Shown here piece after piece: positions 1 through 7,678 of a DNA stretch of 64,000 nt. Both the position numbers and the translations under genes were made by a program. Origin of the DNA: Actinomycetospora sp. NBRC 106378 (GTDB taxonomy: Bacteria > Actinomycetota > Actinomycetes > Mycobacteriales > Pseudonocardiaceae). The stretch covers positions 62,001 through 126,000 of the forward strand of contig NZ_BSTT01000015.1 in assembly GCF_030269685.1 (NCBI RefSeq), read 5' to 3'. The stretch's first letter is position 1. Every line of letters starts with the position of its first letter. A model generated the notes under the pieces. It saw nothing but the letters and a program-made list of their open reading frames with translations. It was not told the origin of the DNA and ran no database searches.

Positions 1-812
1 TCCGGGTCGACGAGGTCCGCGAACTCCCCCAGGTCGGCGGCCCGGGCGATCTCGAGCGCTCCGAGGCCCGCCGCGGCGCCCTCCCGGGCGAGGCCCTCGA
101 CCCAGCGGAGGTAGCGGGCCGTCCCGGCGAGGATCTCGGGTCCGCCCACCGGTCCGTGGCCGCACACCACCGTGGTGGCGCCGAGGCCGGCGAGCCGGTC
201 GAGCGCCGTCAGGGACCCGCTGACCGAGCCCATGAGGCAGTAGGGCGTCACCCCGGACATGGCCACGTCGCCGGCGAGGAGCACCTTGCGGTCGGGCACC
301 CAGACGACGACGTCGTTGGTCGTGTGGGCGGGTCCGACGTGGATCAGCTCGACCCGGAGCTCCCCGGCCCAGAGCGTGAGGCGGTCGGCGAACGTCACGT
401 CGGGCAGGACCAGGGGATCCTCGCCCCAGTCCACGTCCGGCCACAGCGTCCGCAGCCCGAACCCCGCCTCGGCCATCTCCTGCCGGGTGCGCTCGTGGGC
501 GACCACCACCGAGCCGGGGGCGAAGGCGGCGTTGCCGAAGACGTGGTCGCCGTGATGGTGGGTGTTGACGAGCACGTCGGGGACGCCGCCGACCACCCGG
601 CCGACCGCACCCCGCAGCCGCCGCGCCCGGCGGGCGGTCGCGGCGGTGTCCACGAGGACGCTGCGCCCCTCCCCGACGATCAGGCCGGCGTTGCTCACGC
701 ACCAGCCGCCGCCCTCCGCGACCGCGGCGAAGACGCCGTCCGCGACCTCCTGCAGATCCTCCTGCGGGGACGGCGGGGCCGATCCGGCTCGCACGGACGG
801 GGTGAGGGTCAT
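1..812 (-). CDS. MBL-fold metallo-hydrolase (3' end beyond window)
   Basis: Zinc-dependent hydrolase of the metallo-beta-lactamase fold. The metal motif HHHGDH lies near residues 85-90, and later AGDV and CGHG elements supply further ligands. The ATG at 812 overlaps the stop of the upstream acyltransferase gene by 4 bp (ATGA), so the two are translationally coupled. The reading frame is still open at base 1, so the C-terminus is missing. Known parallels for this pairing are the BaeB/PksB hydrolases that sit beside a discrete acyltransferase in trans-AT polyketide clusters, and MBL-type cyclases of aromatic polyketide clusters. Which of these applies is inference. Confidence 0.8.
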   Translation of the reverse strand, partial: MTLTPSVRAGSAPPSPQEDLQEVADGVFAAVAEGGGWCVSNAGLIVGEGRSVLVDTAATARRARRLRGAVGRVVGGVPDVLVNTHHHGDHVFGNAAFAPGSVVVAHERTRQEMAEAGFGLRTLWPDVDWGEDPLVLPDVTFADRLTLWAGELRVELIHVGPAHTTNDVVVWVPDRKVLLAGDVAMSGVTPYCLMGSVSGSLTALDRLAGLGATTVVCGHGPVGGPEILAGTARYLRWVEGLAREGAAAGLGALEIARAADLGEFADLVDP

Positions 813-2095
813 CGCTGCTCCCGGGGGTGATCGACGGGCGGGAACCCGTCGGGGTCGATGGGGTGGCCCTCCAGCCAGAGGGCGAGGGCGGCCTCGAGCA
901 CGGCACGCCGGTCCGGGACGTCCCCGGGCGCCAGCGACACCACCGTGCTCCGGCCCGAGCGCACGGCGCGGTGCCGCCGGGCGAACGCCGAGAGGACCTG
1001 ACCCGGCCCCGTCTCGAGCAGCATGCGGTCACCCCGGGCGAGCAGCGTGTCCAGCGCCGGCCCGAACCGGACGGTGTCCGCGAGCTGGCGGGCCCAGAAC
1101 CGCGGACACCGGGCGTCCTCGGGCCGCAGGGGCGCGGCGGTGTAGCCGCTGACCAGCGTGCACCACGGGGTGCCGGGCTCGGGGGGTTCCGCGTCGCGCA
1201 GCAACCGCTCCACCGCGGGTTCCATCGCAGCGCTGTGGAACGGCGTGGTGGCGGGGACGGCGCGGGCCACCAGGTCGTGCCCGGCGAGCACGGCGGCGAC
1301 CGCGGCGAGCTCGTCCGTCGGTCCGGCCAGCATCGTCTGGCGGGCGGCGTTCACCGCGGCGACCCCGACGCCTCCGGTCAGGTGCGGCGCGAGTTCGGCG
1401 ACGGACGCCGCCACGGCGAGCATGCCCCCGGGGACGTCCACCGCCGCGGCGACGCGGTCCCGCACCATCCGGGCGGCGGCCTCCGGGGCCAGGACACCCG
1501 TGAGGGCGGCGGCGACGAGCTCACCGGCGCTGTGGCCCAGCACCTCGGCCGGCTCGACGCCCCAGCGCAGCACCGCCGCTCCCAACGCCACCCCGAGCGT
1601 GAACAGCAGGGGCTGGGCGCGCCGGGCGTCGTCGAGCTCGACGCGGGGCCGGGCGGCGAGCCAGTCCGAGCGGATGGCCCGGCCCTCCTCGCCCCAGGTG
1701 TCCAGCACCCGGTCCACGTCCCGCCGGAACCGCGGGTCGGCGGCGGCGAGCCCGGTCAGCATCCCCGGGTGCTGCGAGCCCTGGCCGGGGAACAGCAGCG
1801 CGACCGGGCGGGGGCCGCCGGGACGGGGCGGGACCACGGGGGCGCCCGCGATGTCCCGCGCCGCCGTGGCCGGGGTGGTCACCACCCCGGCCCGCACGGT
1901 GCCGCGCCCGGCCGGGCCGATCCGGACGACCGTCCGGCGGCCGGCCAGCTCGGCCGAGCCGAACAGGCGCCCGCGCACCCAGCGCTCGTGCTCGGCGTCC
2001 TCGGCCGACCACAGCACGAGCCGCGGTGCGGCTGCGGTCCCGCCGGCCCCGGGCGTCCCGGTCCCGCCGACGGGACGGTCCTGAAGCGTCGTCAT
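809..2095 (-). CDS. Discrete malonyl-CoA:ACP-type acyltransferase (PKS AT-like)
   Basis: 428 aa. The AT fold begins near residue 100 with GQGSQHPGM; the nucleophile elbow GHSAG places the active serine near 189. A TPFHS motif occupies the position of the HAFH/YASH specificity motif, so malonyl preference is plausible but not certain. The first ~95 residues look like the KS-to-AT linker of modular type I synthases, which is odd for a free-standing enzyme and may mean it was carved from a module or serves in trans. The ATG at 2095 was chosen because GGAGGGAG precedes it; the frame is open further upstream but looks non-coding. It is coupled to the MBL gene by a 4-bp overlap. Confidence 0.85.
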   Translation of the reverse strand: MTTLQDRPVGGTGTPGAGGTAAAPRLVLWSAEDAEHERWVRGRLFGSAELAGRRTVVRIGPAGRGTVRAGVVTTPATAARDIAGAPVVPPRPGGPRPVALLFPGQGSQHPGMLTGLAAADPRFRRDVDRVLDTWGEEGRAIRSDWLAARPRVELDDARRAQPLLFTLGVALGAAVLRWGVEPAEVLGHSAGELVAAALTGVLAPEAAARMVRDRVAAAVDVPGGMLAVAASVAELAPHLTGGVGVAAVNAARQTMLAGPTDELAAVAAVLAGHDLVARAVPATTPFHSAAMEPAVERLLRDAEPPEPGTPWCTLVSGYTAAPLRPEDARCPRFWARQLADTVRFGPALDTLLARGDRMLLETGPGQVLSAFARRHRAVRSGRSTVVSLAPGDVPDRRAVLEAALALWLEGHPIDPDGFPPVDHPREQR

Positions 2096-2237
2096 GCCGG
2101 CTCCCTCCGTCGCCGACGAGAGTCCGTCGCCGGTCTCGCGGCCCCCTCGAGCGGGGCGTCGAGCACGGGTCCGGCCCCCGTCGAGAACCGCGGGCGAGGG
2201 TGATCGGGGACACCCACCCCGACCGAGCGGAGATCCG

Positions 2238-2372
2238 ATGTCCCCCACCGGCTGCAGCGAGACCCACCACGCCACCACGGTCGTCGACCGCCCGGTCCGT
2301 GACCGCGCCCGCGACGAGTTCCCCGCCGACGACGCCCACGACGAGCCGCACCTGGTCCGCGGTCTCGACTAG
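2238..2372 (+). CDS. Small hypothetical protein (44 aa), divergent from the AT gene
   Basis: Short ORF with ATG at 2238 preceded by GGAG at a normal distance, ending TAG at 2370-2372. Nearly every codon ends in G or C, as expected of a real gene here. The peptide is hydrophilic, with one Cys, a His-rich start (ETHHATT) and many Asp/Arg residues; no transmembrane or signal segment is seen. It sits between the divergent acyltransferase and the convergent glycosylase gene. I do not recognise it. It could be a small regulatory or accessory peptide of the neighbouring cluster, or a chance ORF. Confidence 0.45.
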   Translation: MSPTGCSETHHATTVVDRPVRDRARDEFPADDAHDEPHLVRGLD

Positions 2373-2378
2373 GGCGCG

Positions 2379-3440
2379 TCAGTCCGCCGCGGCGAAGGCC
2401 TCCAGCCGCGCGATCTCCGCGTCCAGCTCCGTGCCGGCGGACGCGGGGACCGCGGCGAAGAGCGACGCCCGGACACGGCCCGCGTCCCACTGCCACGTGC
2501 CCGCCACCCGCCCGTCCACGAGGACCACCGGGGTCGACTGGGGCATCCGGGTGTGGAACACCTTCTCCCGGTGCTCCGCCGGCACCACCCCGGCCCGCTG
2601 GGCATGGCCGAGCAGCAGGAGTGCGTCGAAGTTCGACAGGAGCCGGACGGGGGCGTGGACGTCCTCGTCCGGCAGCGGCGCACGCGGGAGGTCGACGAGC
2701 TCCCGGCCGTCGGGATCGACGAACGGGCGGAGCTCCATCCGGGCCAGGACGCCGCGGGTCGCCGTCACCGTCCACCCCGCGAACCGCGCCACGTCCGGCG
2801 GGCTCGCGGGGCCGTACCCACGCAGGTAACGCTGCACGAGCCGCTCCTCCGCCGCCGGGAGGTCCCCCGGCCGCCGGCGGGGGAGCCAGGTCCGGGCGAG
2901 TCCGTAGACGTGGGCGCGGGGCTGCTCCCAGGTGCCGGCGGGTGGGACGCGGACCAGGTCGGTCCAGAGCTGCGCGGCCGTGAACGCCGACCGTGGGAGG
3001 CCCGCGGCGTCGAGGACCTCGACGATCTCCGCCTGGCGGCGGGGACCGTCCGCCAGCACGTCCTCGACGATCGCGGCCACCCGCGGGAGATCGAGCTCGC
3101 GGGCGTCCGGGAAGGTCCGACGGAACCACGTCCGCCGGGCCTCGCGCACCGCCAGGCACAGCGGGGCGTGGTCCCCGGCGGAGACCATGTGGATGGTCGA
3201 GCGCATCACCCAGCCCTGCACCACCCGGCGTCGGGAGAGGGCGTCGGTGAGGTCCTGCCGGCGGAAGTCCGCCAGCCGCGAGAAGAGCCCGACGTAGGCG
3301 GACGGGGCGTACTGGGTCTGGAGCCCGCCGAGGCGCTCGATCCCCTGCTCCGGCCCCAGCGCCGCCCGCTCGAGCAACAACTGGCGGGCCAGCAGGCTCC
3401 GGTTCAGCCGTCGCCACGACAGCGTCCGTGGTCGCACCAC
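2379..3440 (-). CDS. AlkZ-like winged-helix DNA glycosylase (HTH_42 family)
   Basis: 353 aa. It belongs to the winged-helix family once called DUF1006/HTH_42, which includes AlkZ, a glycosylase that unhooks bulky alkyl lesions and interstrand crosslinks. The catalytic Q-x-Q motif is visible as LQTQ at about residues 40-43, followed by the family's PSAYVGLFSR stretch. QxQ is the motif of the AlkZ branch, whereas YcaQ-type enzymes carry QxD. Start: GTG at 3440, with AGGAGG eight bases upstream; the longer upstream frame lacks coding character. AlkZ relatives often give self-resistance in clusters for DNA-alkylating metabolites, which makes the neighbouring acyltransferase and MBL genes notable. 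Confidence 0.8.
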   Translation of the reverse strand: MVRPRTLSWRRLNRSLLARQLLLERAALGPEQGIERLGGLQTQYAPSAYVGLFSRLADFRRQDLTDALSRRRVVQGWVMRSTIHMVSAGDHAPLCLAVREARRTWFRRTFPDARELDLPRVAAIVEDVLADGPRRQAEIVEVLDAAGLPRSAFTAAQLWTDLVRVPPAGTWEQPRAHVYGLARTWLPRRRPGDLPAAEERLVQRYLRGYGPASPPDVARFAGWTVTATRGVLARMELRPFVDPDGRELVDLPRAPLPDEDVHAPVRLLSNFDALLLLGHAQRAGVVPAEHREKVFHTRMPQSTPVVLVDGRVAGTWQWDAGRVRASLFAAVPASAGTELDAEIARLEAFAAAD

Positions 3441-3483
3441 CCTGTCGTCCCTCCTCGCCCGCCGGGAGGCACCAGCCTGGCGC

Positions 3484-3512
3484 GGGCGCCTCGAGCCGTG
3501 GTCGAGGCGCCC
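3484..3512 (-). terminator. Hairpin between SRPBCC and glycosylase genes
   Basis: Eleven-bp perfect stem GGGCGCCTCGA/TCGAGGCGCCC with a 7-nt loop, just past the stop of the SRPBCC gene. No T-tract follows, as is usual in this GC range. Confidence 0.5.
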
Positions 3513-3514
3513 GA

Positions 3515-3934
3515 TCAGGCGCCCAGGGCGCGCTCCCGCAGGAACACGCCCTCGCTGTCCAGCAGCGACGTCACCACGGCGTGCACCCCCCGGTCGGCCG
3601 TCGCCGCCATCAGTCCGCCGATGGCCCACGTCAGGCGGACCGTGCACGCGTCCGTCCCGCCGGTCAGGACCCGGCGTTCGAACCAGTGCCCGAGCCCGAG
3701 CGAGGCGCTCACGGCGGCGAACCGCGATCCTTCCTCCACGAACGCCACGCGGTAGTCGTGGCACCACATCCCCGTCGAGGTCAACGTCAGCCGCGCCCCC
3801 GGCACGAGGCCCTCCTCGGAGAGGTCGACGTGCGCGACCGCCGGGTTCCAGCTCGGCCATCGCCCGACGTCGCGCATCAGCTCCCACACCACCTCGGCGG
3901 GGGCGGGGACGTCGACCCTGCGGACCCACTGCAT
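3515..3934 (-). CDS. SRPBCC (START-like) family protein
   Basis: 139 aa, polyketide cyclase/dehydrase-2 type START-like fold. The typical opening (VDVPAPAEVVWELMRDVGRWPSW) gives way to a beta-rich middle and a C-terminal helix. Such proteins bind hydrophobic ligands, and some are cyclases or aromatases; nothing here fixes a substrate. Start ATG 3934 has GGGAGG upstream; an earlier in-frame ATG at 3997 lacks a comparable site. It lies upstream of the glycosylase gene on the same strand, separated by a hairpin. Confidence 0.75.
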   Translation of the reverse strand: MQWVRRVDVPAPAEVVWELMRDVGRWPSWNPAVAHVDLSEEGLVPGARLTLTSTGMWCHDYRVAFVEEGSRFAAVSASLGLGHWFERRVLTGGTDACTVRLTWAIGGLMAATADRGVHAVVTSLLDSEGVFLRERALGA

Positions 3935-4076
3935 CGTCGGACCTCCCACGTCGTCATCGCACGGGACAGACGACCCCCGCCGACTCGAATCGCGCACGAA
4001 GCCGGCTCGGCCCGAGACGCGAGGGCCGGCCCGCGGTCGGGCGGGCTCGCCGACCCGACACCACCGGGAACGACGA

Positions 4077-4105
4077 AGGCCCGGCCCCCGACGGGGACCG
4101 GGCCT
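4077..4105 (-). terminator. Hairpin downstream of tRNA-Ala
   Basis: AGGCCCGG/CCGGGCCT stem extended by CCCC/GGGG pairs around an ACG-type loop, directly 3' of the tRNA on the minus strand. Confidence 0.65.
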
Positions 4106-4117
4106 CTCGTGAACTGC

Positions 4118-4193
4118 TGGTGGAGCTGAGGGGAATCGAACCCCTGACCTACTCGATGCGAACGAGTCGCGCTACCAACTGCGCCACAGCCCC
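4118..4193 (-). tRNA. tRNA-Ala (anticodon CGC)
   Basis: Complete cloverleaf on the minus strand. The acceptor stem GGGGCTG pairs with CAGCTCC, the D arm is GCGC/GCGC, the anticodon stem ACTCG/CGAGT encloses loop TTCGCAT, and the T arm is AGGGG/CCCCT with TTCGATT. The 3' CCA is encoded. The anticodon CGC reads GCG alanine codons, which are common in this genome. Confidence 0.95.
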
Positions 4194-4255
4194 GACGACG
4201 TGGAACTCTACGCCACGACGTGCGGCGGGCGATCAGCGGGTGGGCCCGGACGCCG

Positions 4256-4340
4256 CCGGCCCCGTCGTCGGGTGGAGGCCCACCGTCCGCCGTCGGGGGA
4301 TGGCAGCGGTCGGTGGGCGTCCACCCGGCGACGGGGCCGG
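4256..4340 (-). terminator. Long inverted repeat at the 3' end of sepX
   Basis: Arms 4256-4285 and 4311-4340 pair over 30 bases. An outer 12-bp stem (CCGGCCCCGTCG/CGACGGGGCCGG) and an inner 16-bp stem carry one mismatch and a 2x2 bulge; the loop is about 25 nt. It lies between sepX and the tRNA gene, so it probably terminates sepX transcription. Confidence 0.6.
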
Positions 4341-4349
4341 AGTATCGGT

Positions 4350-5357
4350 TCAGGCGCCGCGGCGATAGGCCGGGACCCGGTGGTCGTCCAGGTCGCAGAA
4401 GGCGGGGTCGTCGTCGGTGTCGTCGACCAGCTCCGTGCCCGCGGGCACCTCCGGCGCCGGGGTGCGCGGCGCGATCCACCGCGGCCCGGGCACCTCGTCG
4501 TCGAGGAACTCGTCCTCGCGCCGGGCCTCCGGGACCTCGGGCAGCTCGTGCTCGCCGGACTCGTAGCGACCCCACCGCTCGGCCTCGGCGAGCCGCTCCT
4601 CGTGCTCGACCTGGCGCTCGCGGCGGGCCTCCAGCGCGCGGCGCTCCCCGGAGAGCCGGGCGGCACGACGACGACGGACCTCGTCCTCGATGCGGGTCTG
4701 CCGCCGGAGGAAGACCAAGTAGCCGGCCAGCCCGACGACGGTGACCACGAACAGCCACCAGAGCGCCGAGGAGACCACCAGCGCGGCGAACACCGAGAGC
4801 ACGGCGACGACGATCAGCGCGATCGCCACCCGCTGGCGGAACGCGTAGCGGGCGTGGGCCGCCGCCTCGGCCGCCTCGGCGTCGAAGCCGCCCCGGCCGG
4901 GCCGGTAGGTACGTGGCCGAGCGGCGGGAGCGTCGTCGTAGCCGGCCTCGTACCCGTCGTCGTACCCGTCGTCGTACCCGTCGTCGACGGGCTCGTCGCG
5001 ACCGTCCTCGTAGCCGTCGTCGTACTCGTCGTCGTACCCGAGGTCGTCGTCCTCGTGGAGGTCCGCACCGCGCCGGGCGCGGTCGAGGACCCGCCCCTCG
5101 GGCGCGGCCTCCGGCGCCGACGCGAGGACGTCCTCGTCCCGGACCTCGTCCGTCGTGCTGGTCATCGTGACCTCCTCGTCCCCCGTCGCTGTGCCCGTCG
5201 CCACGGCAGCCACCGGCCGCTCCGGCCGGGCGAGCACCCGCGCGCTCAGATCGGCGTCGGCGGGCCTCGGCACCATCTGGCGACGCCGGGCGACCACCGG
5301 GACGAGCACCGCGAGCCACGCGACCACCAGCGCGGCGAAGACCAATGAACTCGGCAC
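4350..5357 (-). CDS. sepX: Divisome protein SepX/GlpR
   Basis: 335 aa membrane protein of the SepX/GlpR family, partner of the gephyrin-like protein Glp and FtsZ in actinobacterial division. An N-terminal transmembrane segment (residues ~3-22) is followed by a disordered acidic region with tandem DDGY repeats (~107-142), then two membrane helices (~176-217), a charged coiled-coil-like stretch (~218-265) and an acidic tail. GTG 5357 was chosen for the strong GGGGAGGTGG site; the ATG 57 bases upstream has none. It closes the glp/rimJ-like gene set, as in mycobacteria and streptomycetes. The acidic repeat is copied at DNA level as a 12-bp unit near 4950-4985. Confidence 0.85.
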   Translation of the reverse strand: MPSSLVFAALVVAWLAVLVPVVARRRQMVPRPADADLSARVLARPERPVAAVATGTATGDEEVTMTSTTDEVRDEDVLASAPEAAPEGRVLDRARRGADLHEDDDLGYDDEYDDGYEDGRDEPVDDGYDDGYDDGYEAGYDDAPAARPRTYRPGRGGFDAEAAEAAAHARYAFRQRVAIALIVVAVLSVFAALVVSSALWWLFVVTVVGLAGYLVFLRRQTRIEDEVRRRRAARLSGERRALEARRERQVEHEERLAEAERWGRYESGEHELPEVPEARREDEFLDDEVPGPRWIAPRTPAPEVPAGTELVDDTDDDPAFCDLDDHRVPAYRRGA

Positions 5358-5630
5358 CCGTCCACCTCCCCGACCCGATGGCCCGTTCCTCCGACCGCCA
5401 ACCACGCTAGTCACACGAGCCCCATCAGCCCCGGAACCGCGACGGCGTGTCGTGTGCGAACCGTGACCATCACCCTCCAGTGAGGGAAGGAGTCGGCGGG
5501 GTCGACCGGCCGATGACCACTCGATGGGCTGGTCAAACCCTGAGGTCGCTGGGCCGTGTGGGTGGTCCAGCGCCGGTCGAGCGTCGTCACCGGCCGTCAG
5601 GACCGCACGACCCGCCGTGAGGACCGCAGG

Positions 5631-6305
5631 TCAGGCGCGTTCGGCCCGCCCGGCACGGAGCAGCCGGGCCACGAGGCCGTCCGGGAGGACGTCCTCGGCG
5701 GTGACCGCGAGCACCACGTGGTCGCGCCAGTCGCCGTCGACCTCGAGGTAGCGCTTGAGGAGCCCCTCCTCGCGGAAGCCGAGCTTCCCGAGCACCCGCA
5801 GGCTCGCCGCGTTCTCCGGTCGGACGGTCGCCTCGACGCGATGCAGCCCCACGCGGGAGAAGCAGTGGTCGACGGCGAGGGCCACCGCCGCCGTCGTCGC
5901 ACCCTTGCCGGCGTGCTCGGCCGAGACCCAGTAGCCGACGTAGGCCGACAGCAGCGGCTCCCGGACGATGTTGCCGACCACGACCTGACCGGCGAACCGG
6001 CCGTCGACGGTGAGCGCGTACGGCAGGGCGGTGCCCGCCCGCCCCATGGCGCGCAACGTGCCCCAGCGGCCGGGCCACTCGACGAGGGCGTTGTGGTCCG
6101 ACCAGCGGCCGGGGGGCATCGGCTCCCAGGGCGTCAGGTAGTCCTCGTCGCGCAGCCGCAGCCGCGACCACTCCCGGCCGTCGGTGAACCGCACGGGGCG
6201 CAGCGTCACCACCCCGGCGGGCACACGCAGCGACCGCAGCCGGTCGGGCCACCCGGGGTGCCGACCGGTGGGTCTGGTCCCTCCCCAGATCGGCGCGCCG
6301 CCCAT
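5631..6305 (-). CDS. GNAT N-acetyltransferase, RimJ/RimL type
   Basis: 224 aa. The RimJ/RimL acetyl-CoA transferase fold is visible as WxxLRLRDxxxLxPWEP near residue 50, the acetyl-CoA loop region VSAEHAGKGATTAA (canonical R/Q-x-x-G-x-G/A, here AEHAGKGA), and the NxxSLRVLGKLGF element near the end. It probably acetylates a protein N-terminus or a small amine. It starts 15 bases after the stop of glp and precedes sepX, the same order as in other actinobacteria, so it is likely co-transcribed with glp. There is no clear Shine-Dalgarno before ATG 6305, so coupling to glp is likely. Confidence 0.8.
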   Translation of the reverse strand: MGGAPIWGGTRPTGRHPGWPDRLRSLRVPAGVVTLRPVRFTDGREWSRLRLRDEDYLTPWEPMPPGRWSDHNALVEWPGRWGTLRAMGRAGTALPYALTVDGRFAGQVVVGNIVREPLLSAYVGYWVSAEHAGKGATTAAVALAVDHCFSRVGLHRVEATVRPENAASLRVLGKLGFREEGLLKRYLEVDGDWRDHVVLAVTAEDVLPDGLVARLLRAGRAERA

Positions 6306-6320
6306 GGGGAGCAGTGTGCG

Positions 6321-7553
6321 CTAGCGGGGGGACAGGAACGCCACCCGGACCGGGGTGTCGAGTCCGGCCTCGGTGGTCTCCTCGTCGAGCACGATGAGCG
6401 CGTTCGCCTCGGCCAGCGACGAGAGCAGGTGCGAACCCGCCGTCCCGAGCGGCTGGGCGAGGTACTCGCCGGAGGTGCGGTCGCGCAGCAGGCGCCCCCG
6501 CACGTAGCTGCGGCGGCCCGGCCGGGAGCTCACCGGGGACAGCAGGCGCGCGGTGACCTCGCGACGGTGCAGCTCCGGGCGGCCCAGCGCGAGCCGGATG
6601 AGGGGCCGGACGAGGATCTCGAAGACGACCAGCGCCGACGTCGGGTTGGCGGGCAGCAGGAAGGTCGGGATCTCGTCGTCGCCCAGGCGCGCGAAGCCCT
6701 GGACACTCCCGGGGTGCATGGCGACGCGGCTGGTGTCCACCGGGCCGAGCTCGCCGAGCTCGGCCGCGACCGCCTCGCCGTGGGCGCCGCCGACGGCCCC
6801 GGCGACGAGCACGACCTCCGCGAGCCCGAGCCGCGCCTCGACGGCCTCGCGCACGGTCGACGCGTCGGCGCCGACGATGCCCACCCGGGTCACCTCGGCG
6901 CCGGCGTCGCGGGCCGCGGCCGCCAGCGCGTAGGAGCTGACGTCGACGACCTGGCCCGCGGCGGGGGTTCGGTCGACGTCGACGAGCTCGTCGCCGACCG
7001 CGATGACCGACACGCGGGGGCGGGGGTGCACGAGGACCTTGGTGCGGCCGACCGCGGCCAACAGCCCGACCTGGGCGGGCCCGACCACGACGCCGCGGCG
7101 CACGGCGACGTCGCCCGGAGCGACGTCCTCCCCGGTACGCCGGACGAACTCGGCGCTCGCGACGGGGTGCTTCACCGTGACGCGGGCGCGGCTGGACGGC
7201 CCGGCGTCGTCGGTGTGGTCGTGCGGGGCGACGGCGTCGGCGAGCGTCGGCAGCGGGGCGCCGGTCGCCACGCGCACGGCCTGCTTGGGGCTGAGGCGGT
7301 GCGCCTGGCGGGAGCCCGCCGCGACCTCCCCGACCACCGGCAGCTCGACGGGCTCGACGTCGGCCGAACGCACGTCGACCGCGCGCACGGCGAACCCGTC
7401 GACGGCGGCCTGGTCGAATCCCGGCAGCGCGCGATCGGCCACGACCTCCTCGGCGCAGAGCAGCCCCTGTGCGTCCGAGATCGCGATCCGGATCGGGGCC
7501 GGGCGCACCGCGGCGTCGAGCACCCGTCGCAGCTGGGCATCCACGGTCCTCAC
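6321..7553 (-). CDS. glp: Gephyrin-like molybdotransferase Glp (MoeA-like)
   Basis: 410 aa, MoeA architecture with domains I/II at the N-terminus, a MoaB/Mog-like domain III (about 180-320) and a C-terminal beta domain. The molybdopterin-domain loops are degenerate: VAGAVGGAHGE replaces the usual SGGxSVG, and PANPTSA replaces PGNPVS. This fits actinobacterial Glp, recruited to cell division with SepX, better than an active MoeA. Start GTG 7553 begins the conserved RTVDAQLRRVLDAAV segment; the frame reads on to an ATG at 7679, but that stretch overlaps the divergent promoter. First gene of glp-rimJ-like-sepX. Confidence 0.8.
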   Translation of the reverse strand: MRTVDAQLRRVLDAAVRPAPIRIAISDAQGLLCAEEVVADRALPGFDQAAVDGFAVRAVDVRSADVEPVELPVVGEVAAGSRQAHRLSPKQAVRVATGAPLPTLADAVAPHDHTDDAGPSSRARVTVKHPVASAEFVRRTGEDVAPGDVAVRRGVVVGPAQVGLLAAVGRTKVLVHPRPRVSVIAVGDELVDVDRTPAAGQVVDVSSYALAAAARDAGAEVTRVGIVGADASTVREAVEARLGLAEVVLVAGAVGGAHGEAVAAELGELGPVDTSRVAMHPGSVQGFARLGDDEIPTFLLPANPTSALVVFEILVRPLIRLALGRPELHRREVTARLLSPVSSRPGRRSYVRGRLLRDRTSGEYLAQPLGTAGSHLLSSLAEANALIVLDEETTEAGLDTPVRVAFLSPR

Positions 7554-7678
7554 GGACCCATCGTGCCCCGGAGGAGGGGCCGGGCAGCGTAACGACGCGC
7601 CCTCAACGCGGGTGTCCGACCCCTTCGCTAGCCTCGCGGTACCGGGCGAACCACCCACGACGAGTACCGGAGCGCGCA

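Noticed and set aside
156-830. Long plus-strand ORFs at the start of the window
   Set aside because: They are GC-driven shadows of the MBL gene on the minus strand; their translations are Arg/Pro/Ala-rich with no motif.
3441-3929. N-terminal extension of the AlkZ-like gene
   Set aside because: It overlaps the SRPBCC gene in another frame; the GTG at 3440 has a strong AGGAGG.
4940-4985. Repeat array in sepX as a possible CRISPR or satellite
   Set aside because: The 12-bp repeat is inside a reading frame and encodes DDGY units.
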